Positions 35,466-44,596 of a stretch of 64,000 nt of DNA are shown one piece after another. Every line of letters begins with the position of its first letter. Positions within the stretch are counted from its first letter, which is position 1. The stretch is from Sphingomonas sp. OV641 (GTDB lineage: Bacteria; Pseudomonadota; Alphaproteobacteria; Sphingomonadales; Sphingomonadaceae), in NCBI RefSeq assembly GCF_900109205.1, contig NZ_FNZB01000001.1, positions 2,046,001 through 2,110,000 of the forward strand. Direction: 5' to 3'. Under the pieces are notes generated by a model that was given only the letters and a program-made list of their open reading frames with translations, made no database searches and was not told the DNA's origin. Both the position numbers and the translations under genes were made by a program.

Positions 35466-36152
35466 TCAGCGTTCGCTGAGATAATAACGGTCAGTTGCCG
35501 CGAGCTGGTCGTCCAGCTCATAAACGATCGGCTGGCCGGTCGGGATCTCAAGCCCGGTGATCTCGTCATCCGGAATGTTCGACAGATGCTTCACCAGGGC
35601 GCGCAGCGAATTGCCATGCGCGGAAATCAGCACGCGTTGCCCGTCCTTGAGCGCGGGGGCGATCCGTTCTTCCCAATAAGGCAACACGCGGGCGATCGTG
35701 TCCTTGAGGCTTTCGGTCGCAGGAATGTCGATGCCGGCGTAACGCCGATCGTTGGTGAGGTCATAGGCACTGCCCTGCTCGGCGGCAGGGGGCGGGATAT
35801 CGAAGCTGCGGCGCCAGATATGCACCTGCTCGTCGCCATGCTTGGCGGCCGTCTCTGCCTTGTCGAGCCCGGTCAGCCCGCCATAATGACGCTCGTTCAG
35901 GCGCCAGTGCTTCTCCGTCGGCAGCCACAGCCGCCCCATCGCCTCGAGCGCAAGGTTCAGCGTCTTGATCGCCCGCGTCTGCAGCGAGGTGAAGGTGAGA
36001 TCGAAGTCGAGGCCCTTTGCCGCCATCAGCTCGCCGGCGGCCTTTGCCTCGGCGGCGCCCTTTTCCGTCACGTCCACGTCCCACCAGCCGGTGAAGCGGT
36101 TTTCCAGGTTCCAGGCGGATTGGCCGTGGCGGATCAGGACGAGCTTGGGCAT
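35466..36152 (-). CDS. gpmA: 2,3-bisphosphoglycerate-dependent phosphoglycerate mutase
   Basis: GpmA interconverts 3- and 2-phosphoglycerate in glycolysis and gluconeogenesis. The 228-residue protein begins [20 protein letters not shown], where the His of RHG is phosphorylated, and has [20 protein letters not shown] and the second catalytic His in [14 protein letters not shown]. The ATG at 36152 follows a GGGAG site; longer frames add no family sequence. Length matches the dPGM family. Confidence 0.97.
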   Translation of the reverse strand: MPKLVLIRHGQSAWNLENRFTGWWDVDVTEKGAAEAKAAGELMAAKGLDFDLTFTSLQTRAIKTLNLALEAMGRLWLPTEKHWRLNERHYGGLTGLDKAETAAKHGDEQVHIWRRSFDIPPPAAEQGSAYDLTNDRRYAGIDIPATESLKDTIARVLPYWEERIAPALKDGQRVLISAHGNSLRALVKHLSNIPDDEITGLEIPTGQPIVYELDDQLAATDRYYLSER

Positions 36153-36276
36153 GATTCCTATTTCTCCCGTTCGCGGCCTACCGTACGGCGCGCTGGCTTT
36201 TCCATAGTCGAGGCGCTGATAGAGAGAAGGTGAGCCCTTCGACAAGCTGCGGGGCAACCTTTGAGAGGAGAGAGTG

Positions 36277-37002
36277 ATGGCGATCGTTCGGCAGACCATG
36301 ATTTATGATGGTCCGGGCGGGCCGTTCGAGGGCGTGATCGCCTGGGAAGACGAGGTGGAAACGCCGCGTCCCGGCGTGCTCGTCTGCCCCAACATCCTGG
36401 GTCAGAAGGAATCGGACAACAAGAAGGCCGAGGACCTGGCGAAGCTCGGCTATGTCGCACTTGCCTGCGACGTTTATGGCCAGGGCAAGCGCAAGACGCG
36501 CGAAAGCGACAATGTGGCAGAATATATGAACCTGCTGGACGCGGATCGCGGATTGCTGCGCGATCGGCTGTCCGCCTCCCTGGCGGCGCTGCGCGGTTTT
36601 TCCGCCGTGGATCCAGCGAGGCTCGCGGCGATCGGTTTCTGCTTCGGCGGCAAGTGCGTCCTCGACATGGCGCGCAGCGGTCAGCCGATCCTGGGCGGGG
36701 TGAGCTTCCACGGCGTGTACGACCGGCCCGATTACTCGAATGCCTCACCCATTCAGGCGAAGCTGCTTGTCTGCCATGGCTGGGAGGATCCGCTGGCCAC
36801 GCCCGAGCAGATGGTGGCGCTCGGCCGCGAACTGACCGAGGCGAAAGCGGATTGGCAGATCCATGCCTATGGCAATGCGGGCCATGCATTCACTGATGCC
36901 GCGCTTACGCGCCCGGCCGCGCCGGGCGTGGCCTATGAGGAACGAGCCGATCGGCGCAGCTGGAAGGCGATGAGCGACTTTCTGGCCGAACTGTTCGTGT
37001 AA
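36277..37002 (+). CDS. Dienelactone hydrolase family protein
   Basis: The 241-residue alpha/beta-hydrolase has the dienelactone hydrolase triad: Cys122 in [11 protein letters not shown], Asp in [10 protein letters not shown] and His in [11 protein letters not shown]. Family members hydrolyse dienelactones or related esters; the substrate here is unknown, and no aromatic-degradation genes are nearby. The ATG is preceded by GAGAGGAG. It runs divergently from gpmA. The right arm of a decayed inverted repeat (about 36233-36254) lies just upstream. Confidence 0.9.
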   Translation: MAIVRQTMIYDGPGGPFEGVIAWEDEVETPRPGVLVCPNILGQKESDNKKAEDLAKLGYVALACDVYGQGKRKTRESDNVAEYMNLLDADRGLLRDRLSASLAALRGFSAVDPARLAAIGFCFGGKCVLDMARSGQPILGGVSFHGVYDRPDYSNASPIQAKLLVCHGWEDPLATPEQMVALGRELTEAKADWQIHAYGNAGHAFTDAALTRPAAPGVAYEERADRRSWKAMSDFLAELFV

Positions 37003-37066
37003 GCCGGGTCCGGCGGCGGATGCGTCCGTCGCCGCTCCTTCGCCGAAGGGCGGGCGATCCCCTCGC

Positions 37067-37540
37067 CTATTCCGCGGCGTCGCGATCCTCGCTGCCGACA
37101 TCGCCAGGCAGCGCCCAGTGAAGATCATTCTTTCCGAGCACACGGCCATCGTGGCTGAGGACGGCGACTTGCTGGATCGGCCGGTTGTCGCGCGCGTCCA
37201 CCAGGATCGGGAACGCCGGGCATCCGGTTTCCCAGCGCTCGCCCCATTGCCGCAGAGCGATCATCGTCGGCAGCAGCGCATAGCCCTTGTCAGTCAGGCA
37301 ATAAGCGATCTTGCGCCGGTCCTCGGCCAACGACTGGCGTTCCATGATGCCGTGATCGACAAACCTGCCGAGCCGATTGGCCAGAATGTTGCGGGCGATC
37401 CCCAGCTCGGACTGGAATTCCTCGAAATGGCGTAACCCGTTGAAGGCGGCGCGCAGGATCAGAAAGGCCCATCGTTCGCCCATCGCCTCCAACGCTGCGG
37501 GAAGACTGCATTCTCCCAACGGTTCCCGCAACTTGTCCAT
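37067..37540 (-). CDS. HxlR-family transcriptional regulator
   Basis: The 157-residue protein is a winged-helix regulator of the HxlR family. The diagnostic segments are CSLPAALEAMGERWAFLILR, GLRHFEEFQSELGIARNILA and NRLGRFVDHGIMERQ, followed by a C-terminal extension of about 55 residues. The Cys at position 11 (GECSLP) is at the place used as redox sensor in some HxlR members; whether it acts so here is open. The ATG has AGAGGAG upstream. A palindrome-rich stretch in the gap to the divergent secreted-protein gene is a likely binding site. Confidence 0.92.
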   Translation of the reverse strand: MDKLREPLGECSLPAALEAMGERWAFLILRAAFNGLRHFEEFQSELGIARNILANRLGRFVDHGIMERQSLAEDRRKIAYCLTDKGYALLPTMIALRQWGERWETGCPAFPILVDARDNRPIQQVAVLSHDGRVLGKNDLHWALPGDVGSEDRDAAE

Positions 37541-37600
37541 CGATGCTCCTCTTGCGCTGACGCTAACCCATCCAGCGGCCCAGGCCGAATAGAAAATAAA

Positions 37601-37633
37601 AGTTGCAAGTTGCAACTCGCAAAAGCGAGTTGC
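37601..37633. promoter_or_regulatory. Candidate HxlR operator: nested palindromes
   Basis: AGTTGCA is repeated in tandem (37601-37607, 37608-37614). The second copy is the start of a perfect 10-bp palindrome AGTTGCAACT. An overlapping 9-bp inverted repeat GCAACTCGC-AAAA-GCGAGTTGC covers 37612-37633. The cluster is centred in the 155-bp gap between the divergent regulator and small secreted-protein genes, where an autoregulatory operator is expected. Confidence 0.55.
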
Positions 37634-37695
37634 CTATTGAAACTCGCATTTGCAGCATTTAAATGGAACCCATTAGGTTTTTGGGAGTGACTTCC

Positions 37696-38055
37696 ATGAT
37701 TCGCATCTTTGCCAAGTCGGTCCTCGCCTCTGCCGCGATCCTTGCCGCAGCTGGCGTTTCCGCAGCCCCGCGTGCGACCTATGTCGCGACACCGGTGGCG
37801 GCCCCCACCAAGAATCACCTGATCACGCGCGACACCGCGTGGCAGGTTCGCGATGGCGCCTATGTCGCCACCAATGCGCCGGTTCGCGAAATGATCGCGT
37901 GCCAGCTGGTCGCGCAGAATGCCGGCGCGCTCACCAGCTTTTCGGTGAACGGCGAGGCTTTCGACGGTGCCGAGCTCGAATCCTGCAACGCCAAGGCGAA
38001 GGGCGGCAAGGCGATGGTCACCAAGGCTGCCGCCACCCAGGTGCCTGCCAACTGA
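37696..38055 (+). CDS. Small secreted CC_3452-family protein, cysteine-poor variant
   Basis: The 119-residue protein has a signal peptide (MIRIFAKSVLASAAILAAAG) and resembles the CC_3452 family of small secreted alphaproteobacterial proteins of unknown function. Family-like parts are NHLITRDTAWQVRDGAYVAT and ACQLVAQNAGALTSFSVNGE followed by LESCNAKAK. From memory, relatives have a Cys pair in the first of these segments; here both positions are other residues, leaving the later Cys residues. It is divergent from the HxlR regulator and has its own terminator at 38083. Confidence 0.75.
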   Translation: MIRIFAKSVLASAAILAAAGVSAAPRATYVATPVAAPTKNHLITRDTAWQVRDGAYVATNAPVREMIACQLVAQNAGALTSFSVNGEAFDGAELESCNAKAKGGKAMVTKAAATQVPAN

Positions 38056-38082
38056 TCGGCACTCCCGCCGATAAACGGAAGA

Positions 38083-38114
38083 GGGCCTGCATCGACGGAT
38101 GCGGGCCCTTTTTT
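38083..38114 (+). terminator. Rho-independent terminator after the small secreted-protein gene
   Basis: GGGCCTGCATC and GATGCGGGCCC pair in an 11-bp stem with one mismatch around a 4-base loop, directly followed by TTTTTT. This is the clearest intrinsic terminator in the window and separates the small gene from rel. Confidence 0.9.
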
Positions 38115-38167
38115 ATGGCTAGTCCTTTTTTGTTGCAAAGAATCTTCCGCCTGCTCAGATCCTAGCC

Positions 38168-40273
38168 GTGCTGCGGCAATATGAACTTGTAGATCGGGTC
38201 CTTGAGTATGACCCGGACGCCGACGAGGCGCTGCTCAATCGCGCCTATGTCTTTTCCGTCAACGCTCATGGCACGCAGAAACGCGCCAGTGGGGATCCCT
38301 ATTTCAGTCATCCGATCGAGGTGGCGGGCATCCTGACCGAGCTTCACCTCGACGATGAGACGATCGCCACCGCGATCCTTCACGATACGGTCGAAGACAC
38401 GGTCGCCACCAGCGAGCAGATCCAGCAACTGTTCGGCGACAATGTCGCGCGGCTGGTTGAGGGGGTTACCAAGCTCAGCAAGATCGAGGCGCAGACCGAG
38501 AGCGAACGCGCGGCGGAGAATCTGCGCAAGTTCCTGCTCGCCATGTCCGGCGATATCCGCGTGCTGCTGGTGAAGCTTGCTGACCGGCTTCACAACATGC
38601 GGACGCTTCACTTCATCAAATCGGAAGAGAAGCGCCGCCGCATCGCGCGCGAGACGATGGAGATCTATGCACCGCTCGCCGAGCGGATCGGCATGTACGA
38701 GTTCATGAAGGAGATGCAGACGCTCGCCTTCCAGCAGCTCGAACCCGAGGCTTATGAGTCGATCTCGCGACGGCTGGAGCAGCTGAAGTCAGGCGGCGGC
38801 GATCGCATCTCCAAGATCGCGTCCGGCTTGAAGCTGCTGCTGTCCCGCCACGGCGTCGAAGTGGAGGTGAGCGGCCGCGAGAAGCATCCCTACAGCATCT
38901 GGCGCAAGATGCAGGAGCGGCACATCAGCTTCGAGCAATTGTCGGACATCATGGCGTTTCGCGCCATCGTGAAGACGGAGGATGATTGCTACGCGGCGCT
39001 GGGCCATATCCATCGCCGCTGGCCGATGGTGCCGGGCCGCTTTAAGGATTATATCTCGACGCCCAAGCGCAACGGCTATCGATCGCTGCACACATCGGTG
39101 ATCCATGCCGAGAACCAGCGCGTGGAAATCCAGATCCGCACGGAGGAAATGCACGCGGAGGCCGAATTCGGCCTGGCGGCGCACTGGGCCTACAAGCAAG
39201 GTGCCCGGGTGAGCCCGCAAACCCAGCACAGCTGGATCGCCGATCTCGTCGAGATCCTGGACACCGCCGGCAGCCCCGAGGAGCTGCTCGAGCATACCCG
39301 CATGGCGATGTACCAGGATCGCATCTTCGCCTTCACGCCAAAGGGCGAACTGATCCAGTTGCCCAAGGGCGCGACCCCGATCGACTTCGCCTATGCCGTT
39401 CACACCGACCTGGGCGATCAGGCTGTCGGCGCGAAGATCAACGGCCGCGTCGTCCCGCTGCGCACCGTGATCGAGAATGGCGATCAGGTGCAGGTGCTGC
39501 GTTCCCGGGCGCAGACGCCGCAGCCGAACTGGATGAACTTCGCGATCACCGGCAAGGCCCTGGCGGCGATCCGCCGGCATCTTCGGCAGGTGGAGCGCGA
39601 GCAGACCATTGCGCTGGGTCGCAAGCTTTACGACGACATCGTCGCCCGGCTTCCCGCACCGCTCGGCAATGATGCGCTCACCCATGCACTCAAGCGGCTG
39701 AAGCTGGCGGATGATGCGGCACTGATGCAGGCCATCGCCCGCCGCACCCTGACCGATGCGCAGGTGATGGAGGCGTTGATGCCAGGCTCGGCCGGCGCGG
39801 ATGTCGCCCACGCGCCGCCGCAATCCTCGGCCATTTCGATCGACGGCCTGGCGCCTGGTGTCGCCTATGAGCTGGGCGAATGCTGCCATCCGGTGCCCGG
39901 CGACCGCATCGTCGGCCTGCGCCGACCCGATGCATCAATCGAAGTGCATCGCATCGATTGCCCTACGCTGGCCGAGCTCGCCGACCGGTCGGAAGAGGAA
40001 ACCGACTGGCTCGACGTGAAATGGGGCAACAAGACCGAAGGCGCGACGGCACGTATCTCGGTCGAGGTGAAGAACGAGCCGGGCGCCCTTGGCGTGCTGG
40101 CGACGATCATCGGGCAGCACAAGGCGAATATCATCAACCTTCGTCTCGACACGCGCGACACGCAATTTCACACCAACATGATCGACGTTGAGGTGCATGA
40201 CGCGCACCAGCTGATGCGCCTGCTGGCGGCGCTGCGCGCGGCCGATGCGGTGAATTCGGTGGAGCGGGTCTGA
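38168..40273 (+). CDS. rel: Bifunctional (p)ppGpp synthetase/hydrolase (RelA/SpoT)
   Basis: The enzyme makes and degrades the stringent-response alarmone. The 701-residue protein has an HD hydrolase domain (SGDPYFSHPIEVAGI; HDTVEDT), a synthetase domain (YSIWRKMQERHISFEQLSDI; GRFKDYISTPKRNGYRSLHT; the RFKD motif is that of bifunctional enzymes), a TGS domain (IFAFTPKGELIQLPKGATPI) and a C-terminal ACT domain (RISVEVKNEPGALGVLATII). The start is GTG. This is the usual single long Rel of alphaproteobacteria; a rpoZ gene, often adjacent, is not seen upstream. Confidence 0.97.
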   Translation: MLRQYELVDRVLEYDPDADEALLNRAYVFSVNAHGTQKRASGDPYFSHPIEVAGILTELHLDDETIATAILHDTVEDTVATSEQIQQLFGDNVARLVEGVTKLSKIEAQTESERAAENLRKFLLAMSGDIRVLLVKLADRLHNMRTLHFIKSEEKRRRIARETMEIYAPLAERIGMYEFMKEMQTLAFQQLEPEAYESISRRLEQLKSGGGDRISKIASGLKLLLSRHGVEVEVSGREKHPYSIWRKMQERHISFEQLSDIMAFRAIVKTEDDCYAALGHIHRRWPMVPGRFKDYISTPKRNGYRSLHTSVIHAENQRVEIQIRTEEMHAEAEFGLAAHWAYKQGARVSPQTQHSWIADLVEILDTAGSPEELLEHTRMAMYQDRIFAFTPKGELIQLPKGATPIDFAYAVHTDLGDQAVGAKINGRVVPLRTVIENGDQVQVLRSRAQTPQPNWMNFAITGKALAAIRRHLRQVEREQTIALGRKLYDDIVARLPAPLGNDALTHALKRLKLADDAALMQAIARRTLTDAQVMEALMPGSAGADVAHAPPQSSAISIDGLAPGVAYELGECCHPVPGDRIVGLRRPDASIEVHRIDCPTLAELADRSEEETDWLDVKWGNKTEGATARISVEVKNEPGALGVLATIIGQHKANIINLRLDTRDTQFHTNMIDVEVHDAHQLMRLLAALRAADAVNSVERV

Positions 40274-40357
40274 CAGCGGATTGCCCCGGCTCCACTTGCG
40301 GCACCCTCGCTGCCGTGACTAGGATCGCCGCATTACCTCTGTGAAAGGCACAAGCCC

Positions 40358-42172
40358 TTGGATCGCCGTACCTTCCTCGCGTCTGCCAGCGCCGCCTCCG
40401 CTTTCGCCCTCGTTCCCGAAGCGCTCCGCGCCCAGCAGTCGGCGGTCACACCCGCCAATCCTGCCGACGCGAAGCTGAATGTGCTGTTCGACAAGGTGTT
40501 TGCGCAGACGCTCCAGCGCGCGCCCGAGCTCGCCACCTCGCTTGGCATGGACAAGGGCCCGAACGCCGCGCTCAAGAACCAATTGTCAGACGGTTCACCC
40601 GCCGGGAAAGCTGCCGCACGCGCCGATCTGAAACAGGCCATCGCCGCGGTTCGGGCGGTCGACCCGGCGCCGCTTTCGGCACGCTCCAAGCTTGATCGCG
40701 AGGTGGTGCTCTATTCGCTGGAGACCCGGGCAATTCCCTATGACCGGTTCAAGCTGGATGGCGTGCAGCGGCCCTTCACCATTTTCCAGCAGGGCGGCAG
40801 CTATTTCTCGACGCCCGACTTCCTGAATTCCGCGCACACCATCAACAATGCAGACGATTGCGAAGCCTATCTTGACCGGCTCGGCGCCTTCGCCAAGCGG
40901 CTGGATCAGGACACGGCCGACCAGAAGGAGGAGGCAGCGCGCGGCTATCTCGCGCCCGACTTCTCGCTCGACCTGACGCTGGTTCAAATGGCGAAGCTCC
41001 GCTCTTCCGCGCCGGGCGAGAACGGCCTCGCGCAATCGGTGGCAAAGCGCGCTGCGGCGAAGAACATTGCCGGCGACTGGCAGGCCCGCGCCGCCCGTAT
41101 CGTTGAGGCCGACATCTATCCCGCGCTCGACCGCCAGATCGCGCTTATGAAGTCGCTGCGACCGAAGGCGCGCAGCTCCGCCGGCATCTGGGACGTACCA
41201 CAGGGCGAGGCGATCTATGCCGCCGCCCTGGAACAGGCCACGACCACCAAGTTCACGCCCGAGGAAGTCCATAAGATGGGGCTGGATCAGGTGGCGGAGA
41301 TCAGCGCGCAGCTTGATGCCATCCTGAAGAAGCAGGGACTGACCAAAGGCAACGTCGGCGCCCGGCTGAACGAGCTGAACGTCCGCGCTGACCAGGTGTA
41401 CCCGGATACCGCGGAAGGTCGCGCGGCGCTGATCAAGAGCCTGAACGAAGGAAATGCGGCGCTTACAGCCAAGCTCGCCCAGGCCTTCATCAACCCGCCG
41501 AGCGAGCCGCTGGACATTCGCGCGGTGCCGGTGGAGATCCAGGATGGCGCCTCCAACGGCTATTACAGCCGCGCCGCGCTCGACGGGTCGCGCCCGGCGA
41601 TCTACTGGATCAACCTGAAGAGCGTCGGCGATTGGCCGAAATACTCGCTGCCCAGCCTCACCTATCACGAGGGCGTACCGGGCCATCACCTGCAGATTTC
41701 GATCGCGCAAAAGTCACCGCAGCCGCTGCTGCGCAATCTCAGCTTCTTCAGCGCCTATTCGGAAGGCTGGGCGCTCTACGCGGAGAGCGTGGCGGACGAG
41801 CTGGGCGGCTATGCTGACGATCTGGAGCGTGCCGGTTTCCTGCAAAGCTATCTGTTCCGCGCCGCGCGCCTGGTGGTCGACACGGGCCTTCATACCAAGC
41901 GTTGGACGCGCGAACAGGCGACCGACTACATGGTCCAGACGGTCGGCTTCGCGCAGCCCCGATCGCAGCGCGAAGTGGAACGGTACTGCACCCAGCCGGG
42001 CCAGGCGTGCAGCTACAAGGTGGGTCATGCGGCCTGGATGCGCGCGCGCGAGCGGGCGCAGCAGATCCGCGGCGATCGCTTTGACCTGAAGCAGTTCCAC
42101 GAGGTGCTTCAATATGGTGCCGTGCCGCTGACCATCCTTGAACGCCTGGTGGAGGAACAAGCGCGCGCCTGA
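40358..42172 (+). CDS. DUF885 family protein with Tat-like signal
   Basis: The 604-residue protein starts from TTG with GAAAGG upstream. The N-terminus DRRTFLASASAASAFALVPE looks like a twin-arginine signal, so a folded, possibly metal-containing enzyme may be exported. DUF885 proteins are predicted metallopeptidases; the conserved block YHEGVPGHHLQISIAQ (residues about 436-451) is present, followed by SFFSAYSEGWALYAESVADE. No ATG is available near the signal, which supports the TTG start. The substrate is unknown. Confidence 0.88.
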   Translation: MDRRTFLASASAASAFALVPEALRAQQSAVTPANPADAKLNVLFDKVFAQTLQRAPELATSLGMDKGPNAALKNQLSDGSPAGKAAARADLKQAIAAVRAVDPAPLSARSKLDREVVLYSLETRAIPYDRFKLDGVQRPFTIFQQGGSYFSTPDFLNSAHTINNADDCEAYLDRLGAFAKRLDQDTADQKEEAARGYLAPDFSLDLTLVQMAKLRSSAPGENGLAQSVAKRAAAKNIAGDWQARAARIVEADIYPALDRQIALMKSLRPKARSSAGIWDVPQGEAIYAAALEQATTTKFTPEEVHKMGLDQVAEISAQLDAILKKQGLTKGNVGARLNELNVRADQVYPDTAEGRAALIKSLNEGNAALTAKLAQAFINPPSEPLDIRAVPVEIQDGASNGYYSRAALDGSRPAIYWINLKSVGDWPKYSLPSLTYHEGVPGHHLQISIAQKSPQPLLRNLSFFSAYSEGWALYAESVADELGGYADDLERAGFLQSYLFRAARLVVDTGLHTKRWTREQATDYMVQTVGFAQPRSQREVERYCTQPGQACSYKVGHAAWMRARERAQQIRGDRFDLKQFHEVLQYGAVPLTILERLVEEQARA

Positions 42173-42225
42173 GCGCGCAACTTCCACGTGATTTCGTGCG
42201 GGGCGGTCTGTAGATCGCGGCGATC

Positions 42226-43242
42226 ATGCACCGTCCCGCACTCTCCATCGTCGTACCCTGCTACAATGAAGCAGCGACCCTGCCCTTGCTCCACGAGCGC
42301 GTTTCCGCCGCTGCGGTGGCGGCCGTGGGCGAGGATCATGAGATCATTCTGATCAACGACGGCTCGCGCGACGACAGCTGGGCGATCATGCAGCAACTGG
42401 CCGCCGCCGACCCGAAGTTGGCGGCGATCAACCTGTCCCGCAACCACGGACACCAGCTCGCGCTGACCGCCGGTCTGGACCTTTGTTCGGGCGAGCAGAT
42501 CCTGATCATCGACGCCGATCTTCAGGATCCGCCCGAACTGGTGGCGGAGATGCGCCATACAATGGAGCGCGAGGGCGCCGATGTCGTCTATGCCGTGCGG
42601 CGCAAGCGGGCTGGCGAGACTTTGTTCAAGAAGGCAACCGCCGCGGCTTTCTATCGGGTTCTCGATCGGCTGACCGACACGCCGATCCCGCTCGACACCG
42701 GTGATTTTCGCCTGATGACCCGGCGCGCGCTGGATGCACTGCTCGCCTTGCCCGAACAGGCGCGGTTCATCCGCGGCATGGTCGCCTGGATCGGCTTTCG
42801 CCAGGTCCCGTTCCCCTATGACCGCGCGGAGCGACATGCCGGCGAGACCAATTACCCCCTGTCCCGAATGCTGCGCCTCGCCTTTGACGCCGTCACCGGG
42901 TTTTCGACCGCACCGCTTCGGTTCGCCAGCCATGCGTCCGTGGCGCTGGCCGGCGCGTCGCTTCTGCTGCTGGTCTACATCCTGTGGGGCTATTTCACCG
43001 GCAGCCCGGTGCAGGGCTGGACGTCCACCATGCTGGTGGTGACGGTGCTCAGCGCCGTTCAGATGTTCGTGCTGGGCATGATCGGGGAATATATCGGGCG
43101 ACTGTACATCGAATCGAAGCGCCGCCCGCTCTATCTGGTCGCGGACATCGCCGGCACGGTGCATCGCCGGTCGACCCTGGGCTTCCAGGCAGCCCGCACC
43201 CGCATTCCGCAGAGCGAGATGGTGGACGAAGACCGCGCATAA
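42226..43242 (+). CDS. Family 2 glycosyltransferase, GtrB/DPM1-like
   Basis: The 338-residue protein has a GT-A domain (LSIVVPCYNEAATLPLLHER; INDGSRDDSWAIM; the metal/nucleotide-binding IDADLQDPPELVAEM) followed by two C-terminal membrane helices (VALAGASLLLLVYILWG; LVVTVLSAVQMFVLGMIGEY). This is the architecture of enzymes that load a sugar onto polyprenyl phosphate. A GtrA-type flippase candidate is encoded nearby (43998-44417), which supports a lipid-linked sugar role. Confidence 0.9.
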   Translation: MHRPALSIVVPCYNEAATLPLLHERVSAAAVAAVGEDHEIILINDGSRDDSWAIMQQLAAADPKLAAINLSRNHGHQLALTAGLDLCSGEQILIIDADLQDPPELVAEMRHTMEREGADVVYAVRRKRAGETLFKKATAAAFYRVLDRLTDTPIPLDTGDFRLMTRRALDALLALPEQARFIRGMVAWIGFRQVPFPYDRAERHAGETNYPLSRMLRLAFDAVTGFSTAPLRFASHASVALAGASLLLLVYILWGYFTGSPVQGWTSTMLVVTVLSAVQMFVLGMIGEYIGRLYIESKRRPLYLVADIAGTVHRRSTLGFQAARTRIPQSEMVDEDRA

Positions 43243-43267
43243 CGACGGCCGTCGCCCACCGCGACGG

Positions 43268-43996
43268 TCAGGCCGGCTCCGCGAGGGTCAGGATCGAGAC
43301 ACCCGGCGGCATCGGCACGCGCCCAACCAGGTGGCGCTCGATGCGGAAGATCGTCTCGAACAGCGCGTTCAGCGGGCGCGGCGGCGGCGTGTCGTCGCTG
43401 TCATCCCGGCCGGTGATCCGGCCGACGATGCGCGCGCCCGCCGCAAGCGGGAACAGCAGCGAATTGAAATAACCGAGTTTCTGCGAGCGCAGCCCGGCAG
43501 CAGCGATCACCTTTTGCAGGCTGTCCTTTGAATAGCGGCGATGGTGGTGGTTCACCACGTCATGGGCGCTCCACATCCATTGGTGCGCCGGCACGGTGAT
43601 GAGGATCTTGCCACCCGGCGCCAATCGCTCGCGCATCGCTTGCAGGGCGGCCACGTCGTCTTCGATATGCTCGACCACGTCCAGAACCGCGATCAGATCA
43701 TAATGTCTCGCGGGAACGCCGGGGAGTGTCGGCAAGGGCGCGGCGCCGACCGGTTTGCCCAGGCGCTTGCCGGCGACATCGCGCGCGGCCGGATCGATCT
43801 CGATCGCGTCCACGGTTCCGAACTGGGCCAGCATCGGAAGGTTATGGCCGGTGCCGCAGCCAATTTCGAGGATGCGCGCATGCTGCGGCAGTGCGGCCTC
43901 CCGCGTCAGAAAATCGGCCAGGATGTCGCGCCGGGCGCGATACCACCAATGGGTGGAATCATGCTCGGCCATGCGATCGTACACGCGGCGGTCCAT
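43268..43996 (-). CDS. Class I SAM-dependent methyltransferase
   Basis: The 242-residue protein has motif I ILEIGCGTGHNLPML, motif II EIDPAARDVAG and LIAVLDVVEHIEDDVAALQA. The N-terminal YDRMAEHDSTHWWYRARRDI is typical of methyltransferases in polysaccharide or glycolipid clusters. The C-terminus has a hydrophobic stretch (LGYFNSLLFPLAAGARIVG). The start is 1 nt after the stop of the GtrA-like gene, so the two are co-translated. The substrate is probably a sugar or lipid, but this is not shown by the sequence. Confidence 0.88.
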   Translation of the reverse strand: MDRRVYDRMAEHDSTHWWYRARRDILADFLTREAALPQHARILEIGCGTGHNLPMLAQFGTVDAIEIDPAARDVAGKRLGKPVGAAPLPTLPGVPARHYDLIAVLDVVEHIEDDVAALQAMRERLAPGGKILITVPAHQWMWSAHDVVNHHHRRYSKDSLQKVIAAAGLRSQKLGYFNSLLFPLAAGARIVGRITGRDDSDDTPPPRPLNALFETIFRIERHLVGRVPMPPGVSILTLAEPA

Positions 43997-43997
43997 A

Positions 43998-44417
43998 TCA
44001 GGCGAATACCCACAAACGATTGAGTGCAAAGGTGACAAGCGGCGTGACGAAAACGATCGGGATAAGTGGCCACCACCATGGGCCGGCAAACATCGCGTCA
44101 TCGGTGAGCAGCCACACCCAGAAGGTGTTCACACCATAGCTGACCAGCGACACGGCGAAGAACTTCGGCATGGAGCTTGTTGCCGCCGTGCCATGGCCGC
44201 GAAAGCTCCATCTGCTGTGGAGCACATAGCCGGCGATCATCGCCACCAGGTAGCCGCAGACATTTGCCACCTGTTCGGAGGTGAGGCGAAACGCGGCAAG
44301 CGGCGAATAGACCGCGGCATAGCAAACCGTCGCCAGCCCGCCCGCTATTCCGAAGCGAACCAGCTGCCAGAAGGTCTCCTGCATCCTCGATGCATGTCTT
44401 TCCCGGATTGCGTCCAC
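43998..44417 (-). CDS. GtrA-family membrane protein
   Basis: The 139-residue protein has four membrane helices and the GtrA pattern: FWQLVRFGIAGGLATVCYAA, ANVCGYLVAMIAGYVLHSRW (with the conserved YxxHSRWxF-type segment) and TPLVTFALNRLWVFA. GtrA proteins are thought to flip undecaprenyl-phosphate-linked sugars. It precedes the methyltransferase gene by one base and faces the family 2 transferase gene. Confidence 0.9.
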   Translation of the reverse strand: MDAIRERHASRMQETFWQLVRFGIAGGLATVCYAAVYSPLAAFRLTSEQVANVCGYLVAMIAGYVLHSRWSFRGHGTAATSSMPKFFAVSLVSYGVNTFWVWLLTDDAMFAGPWWWPLIPIVFVTPLVTFALNRLWVFA

Positions 44418-44464
44418 GCCTTGCCCTTTGTGCCACCTCGGCTAGAGGCGAGCGCCACGAACAG

Positions 44465-44545
44465 CCCGCTCGGGCTGAGCCTGTCAAAGCCCTGCCCTTT
44501 TCCGCGGCCGAAGAGAAGTGGTGCCTTTCGACTAGCCTGAGCGAG
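44465..44545. repeat. Decayed inverted-repeat element upstream of the GT-C-like gene
   Basis: The left arm (44465-44492) contains CGGGCTGAGCCTGTCAAAGC and the right arm (44521-44545) contains CCTTTCGACTAGCCTGAGCG. Both are mutated copies of the arms seen between flgF and flgG. It lies in the 179-bp divergent gap, otherwise empty. Confidence 0.6.
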
Positions 44546-44596
44546 CAATTCAATGTGGCGGGCGTCTAGTGCCCCGGCGCCGGCGAGGGAAGCCCC

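Noticed and set aside
36233..36254. A half-site of the inverted-repeat family upstream of the dienelactone hydrolase gene.
   Set aside because: Only one arm is recognisable and it is mutated; not listed as an element.
37012..37033. A GC-rich hairpin between the dienelactone hydrolase and HxlR genes as terminator.
   Set aside because: The stem is plausible but no T-run follows, so it cannot be separated from general GC-rich pairing.
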